Source: Salticus scenicus
Lineage: Eukaryota > Arthropoda > Arachnida > Araneae > Salticidae
Assembly (NCBI GenBank): GCA_963930645.1
Contig: OZ005660.1
Location: 247,712,731 to 247,776,730 of the forward strand
Direction of reading: 5' to 3'
DNA: 64,000 nt
The notes under the pieces were generated by a model. The model did not search any database. It was not told the origin of the DNA and was given only the letters and a program-made list of their open reading frames with translations. The stretch's first letter is position 1. Every line of letters begins with the position of its first letter. Below, in pieces: positions 22,270 through 33,299 of this stretch. The translations under genes and the position numbers were made by a program.

Positions 22270-22611
22270 TCAAGAATTTGAGTCTTTCAATAAAGCAAAC
22301 TTCTTTTTAAATGCGTAAAAGTTTGCAACAGTGTACATTTATTTTCTTTGACGCTATGTATATACACATAGACCTAATATTCCAGTGGACAGGACAATGG
22401 CAACCTTTTTGTGTGACAAAGATCACTCAAAGTGACACAAGACATTATAGTGACTTCAGTAAGCCAAACTAGTCAACATTGAAATTTTCTCGTTAGGCTC
22501 ATAAACTCTGCTTTCTCTTTACTCAGCCGTTATCTTTCCTTATTTTAGAAAGTTCTTTTTAAATTTAAAAGTTAGACTGTTTTAAATATAAAACAAACTT
22601 TATAGCAAGCG
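22270..22611 (+). other. Nonrepetitive leader region upstream of THAP-like exon
   Basis: I see no copies of this sequence elsewhere in the window. It could hold promoter and 5' UTR of the candidate exon at 22612; no clear TATA box position can be argued. Confidence 0.25.
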
Positions 22612-22682
22612 ATGGTTGCTAATTGTTCTACAAAAAGTTGTAAAAAATGTTTTATAAAAGGAAGAGCTATAACACTTCATTG
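22612..22682 (+). CDS. Candidate first coding exon of a THAP-domain protein
   Basis: ATG starts MVANCSTKSCKKCFIKGRAITLH and runs into TG|GTAAGATT, a good splice donor at 22683. THAP domains are DNA-binding zinc fingers that begin exactly this way: Met, a Cys pair spaced x4, a basic stretch, then S/T-F/L-H just before the FP motif. The exon is 71 nt, ending in phase 2 inside the position where F-H-x-F-P would follow; from memory this matches the first coding exon of vertebrate THAP1. The C-x2-H half should be in exon 2, which I could not find in the next 2 kb of low-complexity DNA. Could be the start of a host THAP gene with a long intron, or a domesticated or decayed P-like transposase. Start chosen as the only ATG in frame with the Cys pair. 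Confidence 0.42.
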
Positions 22683-22689
22683 GTAAGAT

Positions 22690-22803
22690 TTTTTTTATAT
22701 TTTATTATTTCTTATTTTTTAAGAAATTATTTTTGTAAAATTTTTATAACTGCTGTATTTAATTCTTTAAATTAAAAAAAATAATATTTGCATGTACTAT
22801 CTG

Positions 22804-22834
<31 letters not shown>

Positions 22835-23280
22835 CAATATTGTTTTTAAATAATAATAATTCATGAGAATTATATTTATCTCTAGTTGATTGTATTAAGC
22901 GAAAAATAATAATAATAATAATAATAATGCTGAAAATGTAATGTTTAATGCAAGCTTTGCTTGTTTTATCTTTTAGCTTAAAAAAAAAAAAAAATCATTC
23001 TAAACCTAAACAATTCCCCGTAATAAAGGAATTCTCCGTCCACTATAATAATACGTCTGTGAATTACAGTAAATATACATACAATAAATACAGCAAATAA
23101 ATTTAAAAAAAAAGAAGAAGAAGAAGAAGAAAGTGTATTTAAGAAAAAGTTTCCAAATTAGCCTCTTATGAAAAAATAACTTTTTAGTTTTTGTAATAAT
23201 ATTTTCCTAAAATGAATATATGAAATGTCTATTTTTTATTGAAATTTGCAAATTTTAAACAGATATTTAAAAGTTATATA
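22690..23280. other. Low-complexity AT-rich DNA
   Basis: Poly-A (22804-22832), (AAT)n (22908-22928), (GAA)n (23113-23131). No coding signal. Confidence 0.6.
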
Positions 23281-23570
23281 ACTATATTTTATTTTTTACA
23301 TTAAATTTATTTTTATTTGTAATGTCTCTATTAATATATCAATGTAAAATAATTTTTCTTTAAAAATGACGAAAAATAGATCCAGTGAAATAAAGTTAAA
23401 AACTTCATCTTAAAGAAGATTTGTGTTTTCGATTTCAAAATCCATTCAGTTTATTTCGGTATCAAGTGACTACTTACTGGAAAGTATACTCGTTTATCTT
23501 TTTCTACTAAGAATACTTTTACATAAAGTTGCTTATAAATGTAGGTTACATTTTATATTAAACGGCACTG
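23280..23570 (+). repeat. Dispersed repeat R4, copy 1
   Basis: Landmarks TTTAAAAATGAC, AGAAGATTTGTG.TTT, GACTACTTACTGGAAA, ACTTTTACATAAA and TTGCTTATAAATGT recur in order at 42690-42950 and 44170-44520. Not recognised. Confidence 0.55.
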
Positions 23571-23685
23571 CAATTTGCATAAAGAATTAGTATAGCAAGT
23601 AAAAACAAGGCAAATTGGCATAAGCAAAATTTTACATATTAGTTTTCTATGAAACAGTTACTGCCCAGTTTCTGTAATAATATAT

Positions 23686-23723
<38 letters not shown>

Positions 23724-23800
23724 TTTAAATTTGTTAAATTTTTAATTGCTGTTTAAAAGACAAATATATATATATATACACACATATATATATATATATA

Positions 23801-24594
23801 CAGTAACCGCCGCTTAATAAATTCACTGGTTAATAAAATCAGCCGCTTAATCTGATCAAATTGCCAGGACCGGAATCAGATCAGTACAAACCAATTTTAA
23901 AACCGCCGCTTAATAAAATCAACATCGCCGGTTAATAAACTCAAAAATATCTCTTCAGCAGCAAAAATGTCATTTATGAACGCTAAGTAAATTTTTATTT
24001 GCACTCTGACTTTTTATTTTTGAAATAAAAAAGAAAATAAAATTCCGTAATCTGTTTTCTTTCTTTGTCGAAAAGTTTACATTTAAAGCATAATTACAAA
24101 TTATACACTCAATATCACTTGTTTTAGTAATAATTCCAAGGAATGTATTCTTCAAAGCGCGGTAATAAGATACAAATTTGATTTGGTTCGCATGTGATAT
24201 GTATATTTTTTAATTTTTAATATTAAAAGAGAATTTCTAGTTCTTAAATAACTAAGAAGCAAGAGTTTTAAATGGAAAATTTTTAAATTTAAAAGAAAAG
24301 TGTGAACTTTCTGCAAAGTAACTATACTTTTCCTCAAAGGAAAGCATATCGAAACTTATGCTTTCCTATGAGGACTTTTACTTATTTTGAAATAATAATT
24401 AATTAATTATCTGTCAAACGTTAATTAATATTGTTTATTAATTCCATTATTTGGTACCTTTTGAAATTTCTTTCCAAATTCAGGGAAGTAATACCTCTTT
24501 CTTGAGTGCTGGAACATTCGCCGCATATAAAAATCAGCCGCTTTATAGAATCATTTTGTCTCAGAACGAATGTGATTTTAATAAGCGGCGGGTA

Positions 24595-24597
<3 letters not shown>
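23801..24597 (+). mobile_element. pogo/Tigger-like nonautonomous element, copy 1
   Basis: 797 bp, ends CAGTAACCGCCGCTTAATAA and mirror of CAGTACCCGCCGCTTATTAA, flanked by TA (23799-23800, 24598-24599). The GCCGCTTAAT repeats near the ends (also at 23829, 23904 and 24535) resemble pogo-type subterminal sites. No transposase. Inside, 24320-24370 forms a local palindrome around AAAGGAAAGCATA. It provides the empty site for the hAT-like insertion in copy 2 (51575-52483). Confidence 0.8.

Positions 24598-24661
<64 letters not shown>
24598..24661. repeat. (AT)n microsatellite
   Basis: Over 30 AT units beginning at the TA target of the pogo-like element. It explains the Tyr-Ile repeat ORFs on both strands. 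Confidence 0.95.
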
Positions 24662-24662
<1 letters not shown>

Positions 24663-24669
24663 GCATACC

Positions 24670-25276
24670 AAAATATGATAAAGTAATTATGTGTTAATTA
24701 TAACTAAATTAATTATAATCTTTTATTAATTATATTTAAATGACCTTCGCATCTAAAATTTAATTTTTTTTATTCATTTAGGATATAATTTACCTTACAT
24801 GCCTTTGCAATAATAAATTTTTCTCTTCAAGAATGTTCATTTTGTAAATTTTTATACATAACATATTGTTCTACTGAACTTAGCAAATTGCTACTAGCAA
24901 CTCAACTTGCTATATGAGTATCTTAAGTGCGTTTTTAGCTTTCTACAATTGTTTCTCTTAGTATTTTGTTCATTTATTTGTCTTTATTTCTTTGACTTGT
25001 TATATCTTCTCGCAAGATCGGGACATACAACCATATATTTTTGGCTGCATCGCCTTCGAAGTCTTGCGATTCTCTGCTGTATGAAAAATATACGTTCCCT
25101 GAAGCTCAATTCTTCTATTTTTGAGCTTTTTTCCATTTGATGTTTTTTTAATTTCATCTTATTTGTTAAAGTTTTCAGATTGATGACTAGTCTTTACTAC
25201 TGATGTTAATAGTTCTATTACATTTTATTATTGGCTTCATCTTTAATTTTACTGTTCATGGTTATATTTATACAAC
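24670..25276. other. No recognisable feature
   Basis: AT-rich DNA; ORFs at 24907 and 25203 have no recognisable domain and I do not support them as genes. Confidence 0.5.
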
Positions 25277-25288
25277 TATTTTGGAGGA

Positions 25289-25500
25289 TATATTGAGTTG
25301 TGTTGTTCGATTAATGCCGATTGACTGCACTAGGGTCCTAGGCCAGAGGGGGAGTGCCTTCCGTGAGGGTTTTCTAAGGGGTCCTAGCCCGTATTCACGC
25401 AAGTTTCGGAGGAAAACACGGAAAACTACGAATGGCTAGACCGACAAGCGCAACCTGGGATCGAACCCAGCACCTCACGTCTACCAACTTTGAGCTCAGG
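25289..25500 (-). mobile_element. tRNA-headed SINE S1, 5'-truncated
   Basis: Minus-strand SINE with B box GGGTTCGATCCCAGG, then the family body (plus strand AAGTTTCGGAGGAAAAC, GGGTCCTAGGCC). Flanked by perfect 12-bp duplications TATTTTGGAGGA (25277-25288, 25501-25512), so it is a genuine retroposition. The A-box end seen at 42259 is missing. Confidence 0.85.
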
Positions 25501-25629
25501 TATTTTGGAGGAAAATGGAATCGATAACATATTTCTTTTGTATTCTACATTTTTTACTTTACATATAAGAAGCTTTTTATTGAAATTGAATTCTGCCATC
25601 GTGTCTTCGTGTCGCGCTTAAAAACAAGT

Positions 25630-26600
25630 CGCCTCCACTTTAACATAAATGCTAGCACCTTATTTTCGGAGCGTCTATTGATAAGGCAATAGTCGTGGGT
25701 TCGATCCTCGAAGGCCCATATGTTACTTTATTGCAGATAATTAATAGAAAAGATGTCAGTTGATAAAAGAAAGATCTTTCATTGTCTGCACACTATCCTA
25801 AAAATTTTTGATTAATTTTTTTAAGAAGCTTCTTTTAGTTTACTAAAACGCACAAAAAAAAAAAAAAAAAAAAAAAAAAAACTTAAGCATTAAAAATAAT
25901 AATAATAACACTGGAAGTTTTTTATTGTAGAACCCTAAAAATCATTTTAAAAAATATTCTTCCAAGGATACGCTATAAAAAATAAATAAAAGTTTCAACA
26001 ATAAGAAAATTTTTCAAACAAAAATATAAATATTAAAAGGAACAGAAAAATATTTCACTTTGCAAGAGATGAAAAAGCTTAAATATTCAAAATATTTTCA
26101 AAAGAATTCAAGAATAATATTCTTTTTTCGTAAGTATTTGTTTGAATCTTTTAGTATGTTCTATGACTTTTTTGACTGTTCGCTGATTTTTGGTTAGAGC
26201 GTGTCGTGGGTTCGATACTCCTAGGGCCGATGTGTTAATTTTTGCACATAAATTTTTTAATGTCTCCACAGTATCCTAAGAATTTTTGATTCGTTGTTTT
26301 AGAAGCTTTTTTATAACTAAAAAGCAAAAAATAAAAATTTAAGTAAAAAAAAAAAACAAAAAAAATCTTTTAACACTTGAAGCTTTGTATTCTGGAGCTT
26401 TAAAAAGCATAAAATAAAATTTCATTTTTGCAAAGACATGCTATAAATTATTGATATCTGCAACACTAAAAAAATATTAGAGGAAATTACAGATATTTCA
26501 CTTTTGCAAGAGATGAAAATTTTTAAATGTTCAAAGTATTTTAAAAAGCTTTCGAGTCCTTAGAAATTTATGGCTTAAGAAATAGTTATATAAAAACTAA
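25630..26600 (+). repeat. Two-copy tandem duplication, about 507-bp unit
   Basis: The B-box-like CGTGGGTTCGAT at 25696 and 26203 marks the period. Both copies continue with CTATCCTAA.AATTTTTGATT, GAAGCTT, an A-rich run and TTTCACTTT.GCAAGAGATGAAA (about 26055, 26500). It may be tRNA-SINE derived at its left edge. Confidence 0.65.
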
Positions 26601-26763
26601 CGACTAAGATTTTTAAAATATTTTGAATATTTTAAAATTTTCATCTCTTGCAAAAGTAAAATACCTATATTTTTCTCTAAAATTTTCTTACTGTTAAACT
26701 ATCACTTATTTACAGCATGTCTTTGCAAGAATATTTTTTTATTTTATGCTTTTTAAGGCTCCT
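26393..26763. repeat. Imperfect palindrome, about 155-bp arms
   Basis: GGAGCTTTAAAAAGCATAAAA (26393) pairs with TTTTATGCTTTTTAAGGCTCC (26743). TTGCAAAGACATGCT pairs with AGCATGTCTTTGCAA. CACTTTTGCAAGAGATGAAAA pairs with its mirror near 26645. The right arm is an inverted third copy of the tandem unit above. Confidence 0.7.
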
Positions 26764-26795
26764 TTAATTGTTATCAGTTTTATACGCCTTTGAAT

Positions 26796-27081
26796 ATGGA
26801 AGCAAACAAAGTCCATTATAGGCATTTAATGATTTTCTTTTACCGGAAAGGCAAAAATGCCACACCAAATGGGAAAACAAAATGGGCTCTGTTTATAGCG
26901 AAGATACTGTAGCTGAAAGAACTGCGCGGAAGTGGCTTGATAGGTTTAAAGCTGGTGATTTCAATCTCCAAGATCAAGAACGCCCGGGAAGGCTCTCCAC
27001 TACAGAGAAGATCAGATTAAAACACTGTTAAAAAATAACCCACACTATACGACACGTGTATTAGTAGAAATGTTAAAAGTT
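26796..27081 (+). pseudogene. mariner transposase N-terminal fragment
   Basis: N-terminal DNA-binding part of a mauritiana-type mariner transposase. Frame 1 from ATG 26796 gives MEANKVHYRHLMIFFYRKG and NATPNGK, the first helix-turn-helix. After a frameshift near 26900 comes EDTVAERTARKWLDRFKAG, then DFNLQDQERPGR, and after another shift NNPHYTTRVLVEML. No catalytic domain follows. The sequence TAGTAGAAATGTTA is repeated three times at the break (27059-27110), and low-complexity DNA continues. No terminal repeats. Dead fragment. Confidence 0.8.
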
Positions 27082-27119
27082 TAGTAGAAATGTTAGTAGA
27101 AATGTTAAAATAACGCTTT

Positions 27120-28080
27120 TTACTTATTTGCAGACAACAATTTTTTTTGTTATCAATAGTAAAATTGACATCTTTTTTTTTTTTTTTTTCCCTGGGAATT
27201 GTAACGTAATAAGAATTAAGAAACAATGATTTAGAACTATTGAACTAACATTTAAAATTATTTGTAAGTTCGCAAATAGAGACCTTTATTAACCTGACTT
27301 TTTAATTAATAACTTCGTTAATTAGGATGATAGAAATTTGAAACGAAACCAGATAAATGTGCTTTTTTGGATTATTCGGCAAACATCGGAACCTCTCACG
27401 ACCGTAAGAATCCTCCCGTTCACGAGGAGGTACGATCTCAAACAAAAAAGTTTGACATTAACTTTTTAATATAAAGAGAAGATATAATATTCTAAAACTA
27501 ATATTTTTTAAGCAATAAACACTAAAAAAAGTAATTATAGTAATTATTGATGAATACTTAATAAACACTTACGTCTAAAGGTAATACAATAATAATAATA
27601 ATAATAATGTTAGTAAACTGCCTCTTTTTTATTATTTTTCATTACATATTTCAAGTGGTCAGTAATATTAAAGATTAGATCACTTGTGGTAATCTACACT
27701 TACTTTTATATTTCCTCTTTTTGAAGTGACTTCATATAACAATATTATGTTTTCTACAAATTTTAATCTGAGAAGAGACATCTTAAATCGATCAAATGCA
27801 GAAAAAACTGAAGTCTTAAAGAACAAACATTAATATGGTAAACATACATTAAAATGGTTCATTAAAGTAGTAATTTAAATTCTAAATTTGAATGCCAAAG
27901 TAAACAAGCATTAAAATAATTTTATATTCGTCTTTTAACATAATGAAAAATGAGACAAATCGTCTCTAAATAATTACTTAAAATAAACACTGAACAGTCA
28001 AATTGTCTCTAACAGTCATTGAGTTCTCTCACATTACTTTTTAATATAATCAGATGATTAAGTATTTTGTTTATTTTTGA
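27120..28080. other. No recognisable feature
   Basis: AT-rich; (ATA)n at 27588-27608 and poly-T near 27175. A short GC-richer patch at 27380-27430 is unassigned. Confidence 0.5.
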
Positions 28081-28561
28081 TTGTGTGTTGAGAGATCGTT
28101 TTATTCTAATAAATACTTTCAACTTTTGTGCTAAATCCTTATATGAATACATATTTCTCTTGTGCTAGAAAACACTAATAGATTCGAAACTTTTAACACG
28201 TTATGATATGAACGAAAAAAAGAAAAGAAAAATCTAGAAAGTAATATAATCTAAAACTTTCTTCTATTAAATGCAGAAAAGGATTTAAAAAAAAAAAAAA
28301 AATAGATTTCATATATCGTCTTTTGCATTCTCAGTTAATAATTAATTAATTGTCCTGGAATATAACAAACAATAGATTTTTCTACAAAATTTCCTTCTCT
28401 TTTCGCTAACGATTAATTAACTTAAAGGAAACAAATTCTACCGATCTTACAGTTAGGGCATGTAATGCTAATGCGAGTTTAATTAATACTGGCACATTAG
28501 ACCAACAGTTCTATTAATGCGGCATTAGAAGCAAGAATACTGCTTAAAAAATTTGTTTTTT
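28080..28561 (+). repeat. R3 repeat, copy e (left part)
   Basis: R3 landmarks in order up to AATTTGTTTTTT, where a Helentron-like element interrupts it. R3 resumes at 29554 (TTTCGAAGGAGAATTCTCGG) and ends near 29690 at an (AT)n tract. Confidence 0.75.
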
Positions 28562-29553
28562 ACTCTCTTCTATTAGTATTGGATTCGTAAAAATTTTCGA
28601 CGGATTTACACGTTTTAAGAGGTCTAGAACTTGATTTGATTATTTTTAGAAAATGTGTGTCTGTCTGTCTGTGTGTGTGTGTGTCTGTGTGACAAAAGTT
28701 TTGTGGCGACTGTAATTCCAGAACTACTCCTCAGAATTGCATATAAATTTATATGCAGATGCACCTTGACCTAAATTAGTGCCTATCAACTTTTGGTGTC
28801 AATCACTCAACAGGTGGTGCTGTTATGCAGGGATTTCCTCAATTTAAGGGAGGGCTAAATCTCAGGTTCTATTGCGTATAATCAAACAAAACTTGATACA
28901 TAAGAACGCCAATTTAAGACATTACTCTCTTTCAATTTGAATGATTATCGGAAAACAGATAGCGCTGCTATATAGCGACTTCCGCAATTTAAAGAAAGGC
29001 TATATCTTAGGAACTACAGCACAGAATTGCATATTAATTTATATGTAGATGCACCTTGATATAAATGAATACCTGTCAGCTTTTGGTGTCAACCGCTCAA
29101 CAGGTGGTGCTGCTACACAGCAATGTCCTCAATTTAAGGGAAAGCTATATCTCATGTTCTATTGCGTTTCATCCCACAAAATTTGATATGTGAGAAGGCC
29201 ATTAAGAGATATTATGCTGATTCAATTTGGATGATTATTGGCCAATAGGTGGCACTGCTATACTGCAAATTTTCTGGATAACGGGGATGCTATATTTCAA
29301 CTTCGATGGCATATAACTGTACAAAATTCGATATGTCAGATAACAATTATAGAAACGCACTTTTATGACATTATTTATAGACAATAAAACAATCTGTCTA
29401 TGGATATTTAGTATCAGTTTTCTCTAAGATGAAAATCGTTTGTATTCATCATGTTAGATAATTTTAATAAATAATAGTCAAATTATTTGCACTTAGTGAA
29501 TTTGTATAAGAAAATATGGAAAAAAAAATCTTGTGATGGCCACAACATACTAG
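28562..29553 (+). mobile_element. Helentron-like nonautonomous element H5 (complete)
   Basis: 992 bp inserted in the T-run of R3 copy e. The 5' end has an inverted repeat (CTCTTCTATTAGTATTGGATT in place of the CTTCTAT...ATAGAAG hairpin of other copies). A CTGT/GTGT microsatellite follows (28655-28692), then about 143-bp monomers in order II-I-II-I-I' (each with GGTGG(C/T)GCTG), and a 3' hairpin TTGTGATGGCCACAA ten bases before CTAG. No target duplication beyond T. This architecture matches Helentron-associated elements such as DINE-1 of flies (established family knowledge); no Rep/helicase is present, so it would be nonautonomous. Confidence 0.65.
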
Positions 29554-29689
29554 TTTCGAAGGAGAATTCTCGGGGTGAATTTTGATTTGAAAATGCAGTT
29601 TTCGATAGCGAAAATATTCTTTAAATAAGTGAGTTAATAAATCAGTTGTAATAAACACTGTTATTTTATTTACTTATTTATTTATTTTT

Positions 29690-29860
29690 AGCTAATATAT
29701 ATATATATATATATATATAGGAGGAGCAAACATTGAAACAGTGTTTTCTCCTTCGGATACAAGTCTTCAGACAACACAAAAACTAACCAATTAAAAAATA
29801 ACTAAACTTTAAACTTAATTATCATTTATTTAATTACTACATACTAGAATGATATGAAGA
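29690..29860. other. (AT)n then unassigned
   Basis: AT repeat at 29695-29719, followed by AT-rich DNA without shared sequence. Confidence 0.6.
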
Positions 29861-29864
29861 CATA

Positions 29865-30857
29865 GTGGAAACTAGGGAGACTTGACCCAGTTTTTGGTTT
29901 TTAATTTTTCATATTTTTTGTATATAACAGTTGGAGTTGAATAAAAAATATGTGCAAATAGTCTGTTATTTTGAGCATACTGCGGCTAAAGATAATAGCA
30001 CAGTTCTGATTAGAAATGATGCAAAAAAAAAAAAAAAAATTACTGTGAAGTCACCACATGGGTCAAGTGTCCCTAAGCCTAGGGAGACATGACCCCCCCC
30101 CCCCCCACCTTCATAAAAGTGAGAAAACTCATAGGTATTGAAAGAAAACACACGGGTTTGTAATTTAAACGTTTTCTAGTTAATATAAATATAATTTAAA
30201 CATTTTCTAACTCTAACCCTAAAAGCAGTGGCACTCTATTAGAAAAGATACCGAAAGATTGCAAAAAATCAAATAAACCAATCAAATCTCTCAAAGAGTC
30301 TCCATATTGCGCCGTCATAGAAAAGGTGAATTAAGTTTACAAGAATTGGTAGTTTCTCGCCACAGAATTTCGCCAAACACTAAGTGAACCTACGGTCTCC
30401 GTTTGAACCCTTAAATTACACCATTTTAGTTATTCATAAAATAAAAATCCATTAAATAAAACAAAGAACATTAAACCAATCACTGGGTCAAGTCTCCTTA
30501 AGTAACTTTGCTTTGTTAATCCTAACTTTTTAACAACTTGCATTACAGTTATATAAAACTAGTACATACCATATATATCTGTAGCTAAAAGAGTGACTAA
30601 AACGAGTATACTTCTGAAATTGACTTACCTCAAAACTGGAAGTTTAAATTTAACAGACTCCAAGATCTTCAAAATTTACTTGAAAGAAGCAGTATCAATC
30701 AACACTAAATTGCAAGAAAACTACGGATAATTCTGGAATGGCTGTTACCTGCAAAAGACTGTTGTATGATTGATCAATCAGTACAGTCACTGACATTTCC
30801 CTGAAAGTTTCCTTTCTAAGGAAAAATCCGTATGGGTCAAGTTTCCATAGTTTAGCC
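29865..30857. mobile_element. TA-flanked DNA element with GGGTCAAGT ends
   Basis: 993 bp with imperfect inverted ends (GTGGAAACTAGGGAGACTTG at left; mirrored right end GGGTCAAGTTTCCATAGTTT) and TA at 29863-29864 and 30858-30859. The end motif recurs internally near 30060, 30080 and 30483. A poly-C run lies at 30093-30106. No transposase. The 61-codon minus ORF at 29966 is a shadow. Confidence 0.65.
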
Positions 30858-30885
30858 TACTATTTTACCACGTTTTTATTAACTC

Positions 30886-31205
30886 GCTTTCTTTTTTGTT
30901 TGTCCAGTACAAATCTTGCAATCGATTTTTAACTAACTTCCCGGCTAGCTAGACGTTTGAAACTTTTAGAATAGCTCAGAACACGATGACAAGCATTCTT
31001 TTCATACTTTTATTCAATTAATAAATGTTTGAAAATTTCTTATAATTGCTCTCTTTACTTCGCAGTTGATCATTTTCTTTCAAGTTTATAGGATAATTCA
31101 GCAAAAAAAAACTTTTAAAAATTATTTATTAATACATAGAATTGTCAAGATTATATGATTGAACAGAAAATTTAAAAACGTGGTAAATAAAAATTTCTTT
31201 TTATT
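30886..31205 (+). repeat. R2 repeat, copy 3
   Basis: Closest copy to 10680-10895: GTCCAGTACAAATCTTGCAA, TTTTTAACTAACTTCCCGG, CAGAACACGATGACAA, TTATATGATTGAACAGAAAA, AAAAACGTGGT. Extra sequence (31000-31135) separates the two halves compared with copy 2. Confidence 0.7.
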
Positions 31206-31369
31206 TTGTAACTATTTATGTTAAATTTTAAAAAAAAATTCTAACTTTTTTTTTTTTTGAGGGATAAAACGCGATTTAAAAGTTTGTTCCACATATATGT
31301 GTATATATATGTATGTATACATATATGAGAACCAATATCATTTTAAGAATTAACATTGAAAAAGAAATT

Positions 31370-31949
31370 ATTACTTATATATAAAAATTGGTAAATATTT
31401 ATGCCTAAAATTTATAAAAGAAAAATAACCTGATGCACATAATTTTTATCTTAAATATGTATATAAAAATTCATTTCTCTTATAATAAGAAATATTTATA
31501 GATTCCGAAGAGTGAAATGTTATGAACGAATGAAATTTCTAGAAAATAATGCTATCTCGGAAAAAAAAAAGAGAGAGGAGAGAAATATCATCGATAGCCT
31601 TTTTTCATTCTCAATTAATAACTAATTAACCATTCTGGAATATAACAAACAAGGGATTTTTCCACCAAATTTCCTTCTCTAAGTATTAATTAACTCAAAG
31701 GAAATGAATGCTGCAGAATCTACAGATAAGATGGGCAATACTAATGTGAGTTTAATTAATACGACAATATTAGATTAGCAATTCCATTAATGTTTCATTA
31801 GAAGCACGAATACTTCCCTAAAAAATTTCTTTTGTTCTAGAAAGAATTCTCGGGATGTACTTCAATTTGAAGATGTAAGTTTCCAGGAACGAATTCTCTA
31901 ATAATTAATTTATTTAGTTTATTAGTTAGTCGCCTTTCAGTAAACATTC

Positions 31950-31988
<39 letters not shown>

Positions 31989-32116
31989 CTTTTGTTTTAT
32001 TCTGGTTGATATGACAATTTCAATCCAAAATATAAATAATCGTAAAGATATAATTCATGAAACAAAAAAATTACGAATTCTTATGATTAAGAATATAGAT
32101 AATTAATTTTTATGTA
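31370..32116 (+). repeat. R3 repeat, copy f
   Basis: Nearly collinear with copy d (19910-20655), including the right-hand extension AAAATATAAATAATCGTAAAG and the following MITE. An (AT)n tract at 31955-31985 corresponds to the AT tract of copy d. Confidence 0.75.
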
Positions 32117-32229
32117 CAATCGGCAACAAAATTATTCGAGCATTAGCAATAATTCCTATATCAACTAGTATGTTGTGGCCACCACAAGACTTTCTTCTAT
32201 ATTTTCCTATACATATTCAATCAGTAACA

Positions 32230-32263
<34 letters not shown>

Positions 32264-32854
32264 TTTTTTTTTTTTTTTCTTTTTCTTTTTTTTTTTTTTT
32301 TTTTTTGTGAAAATTAATACATATTCAATCATTAACAATAATAAAAAAAAAAAAATAAAAAAAAAATCGAATTTTTTTTCTAAGTTTTTTTTTTTTTTTT
32401 TTTTTTGTTAAAAGTAAAAAAAATCGATAACTTTGTTTTAAATTATCACAGATTTATGGTTCAACCATTCGTTTTAAAGGTATTGACGAGATCTTTCGAA
32501 TGATACCCATCTTCAAAATGTAACCCCCCCGGGGGGGTACTTCCCCCCAGGGGGAGAACCGATGCCCCCCCATGCACATTTTTTTTTTCCTAGTTAACTA
32601 CTACTATCATCAATAATTCAAATTAATTTTACAATCACAAGTTTAAAATAACTCTCATTATGCCCATTTATACGGAATTTTGTCCTATGCTGCCATGTTA
32701 AAAATTTGCATAAAATGCGATTACAGCGCCACCTGTTGAGCTATTGATCCCCAAATCTAATGGGCACCAGTTCATGTCAGGGTGCAACTAAATACCAAGT
32801 TTGGTTAAATTTCATTCATATGTTCGTGAGATACAGCGTCCACAAAAAAATGAT

Positions 32855-32893
<39 letters not shown>

Positions 32894-33201
32894 CACAGAC
32901 AGACATTTTCTAAAAACTATCAATTCGTGTTCAGGACATCCCAAAACGTGTAGATCCGTCAAAAAACGGAGGTCGAAAATTTTCGCGAATCCAATACTTT
33001 CTCTATATTACATATAGAAGAAAGTAAAAAGATACACTTAATACTGTTTTATTATTATTATTATTAAATCCTTATCGTATCATGTTCTTAGGCTGATAAA
33101 AAACATGCCTCGATAAGGATTTATTTAACAAAACAGTATTAAGTGTACCTTTTTTTATATAGGAATTTTCGCTAGTGATCGAATACTTTTGCTGCCGACT
33201 G
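32117..33201. mobile_element. P1 palindromic MITE, copy 3, split by a Helentron-like element
   Basis: TA at 32115-32116 and 33202-33203. The left piece is 32117-32164 and the right piece 33026-33201. Joined, they give the usual foldback of the CAAAATTATTCGAGC subfamily with a (TTA)n in the left arm. Confidence 0.85.
32165..33025 (-). mobile_element. Helentron-like element H6 nested in a MITE
   Basis: 861 bp on the minus strand. 5' end at 33025 (ACTTTCTTCTATAT... with a paired GAAAGTATTG), GACA microsatellite (32858-32905), the monomer with GGTGGCGCTGTAATCGC, a long poly-A/poly-T tract (32230-32410), and a 3' hairpin TTGTGGTGGCCACAA ten bases before CTAG at 32165. The flanks on both sides are MITE sequence. 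The ORFs 32175-32411 and 32760-33017 are low-complexity or microsatellite frames. Confidence 0.75.
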
Positions 33202-33299
33202 TATGCTTTTTATTTGATTCTACATTTCATTAGAAAAGTTAAAAAACACTATATATATAATTTCTTTCTATTTTGGAAAGTGTGCAAAATTTGAAAAGA

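Noticed and set aside
24421..24697. ORFs with Tyr-Ile repeats on both strands
   Set aside because: Frames through the (AT)n microsatellite.
25690..25730. tRNA-like B box and 3' half
   Set aside because: No A box or acceptor 5' strand; repeated at 26203 as part of a tandem duplication.
29865..30857. Host gene suggested by the length of the AT-poor spacer
   Set aside because: Inverted ends with TA duplication and repeated end motifs identify a DNA element.
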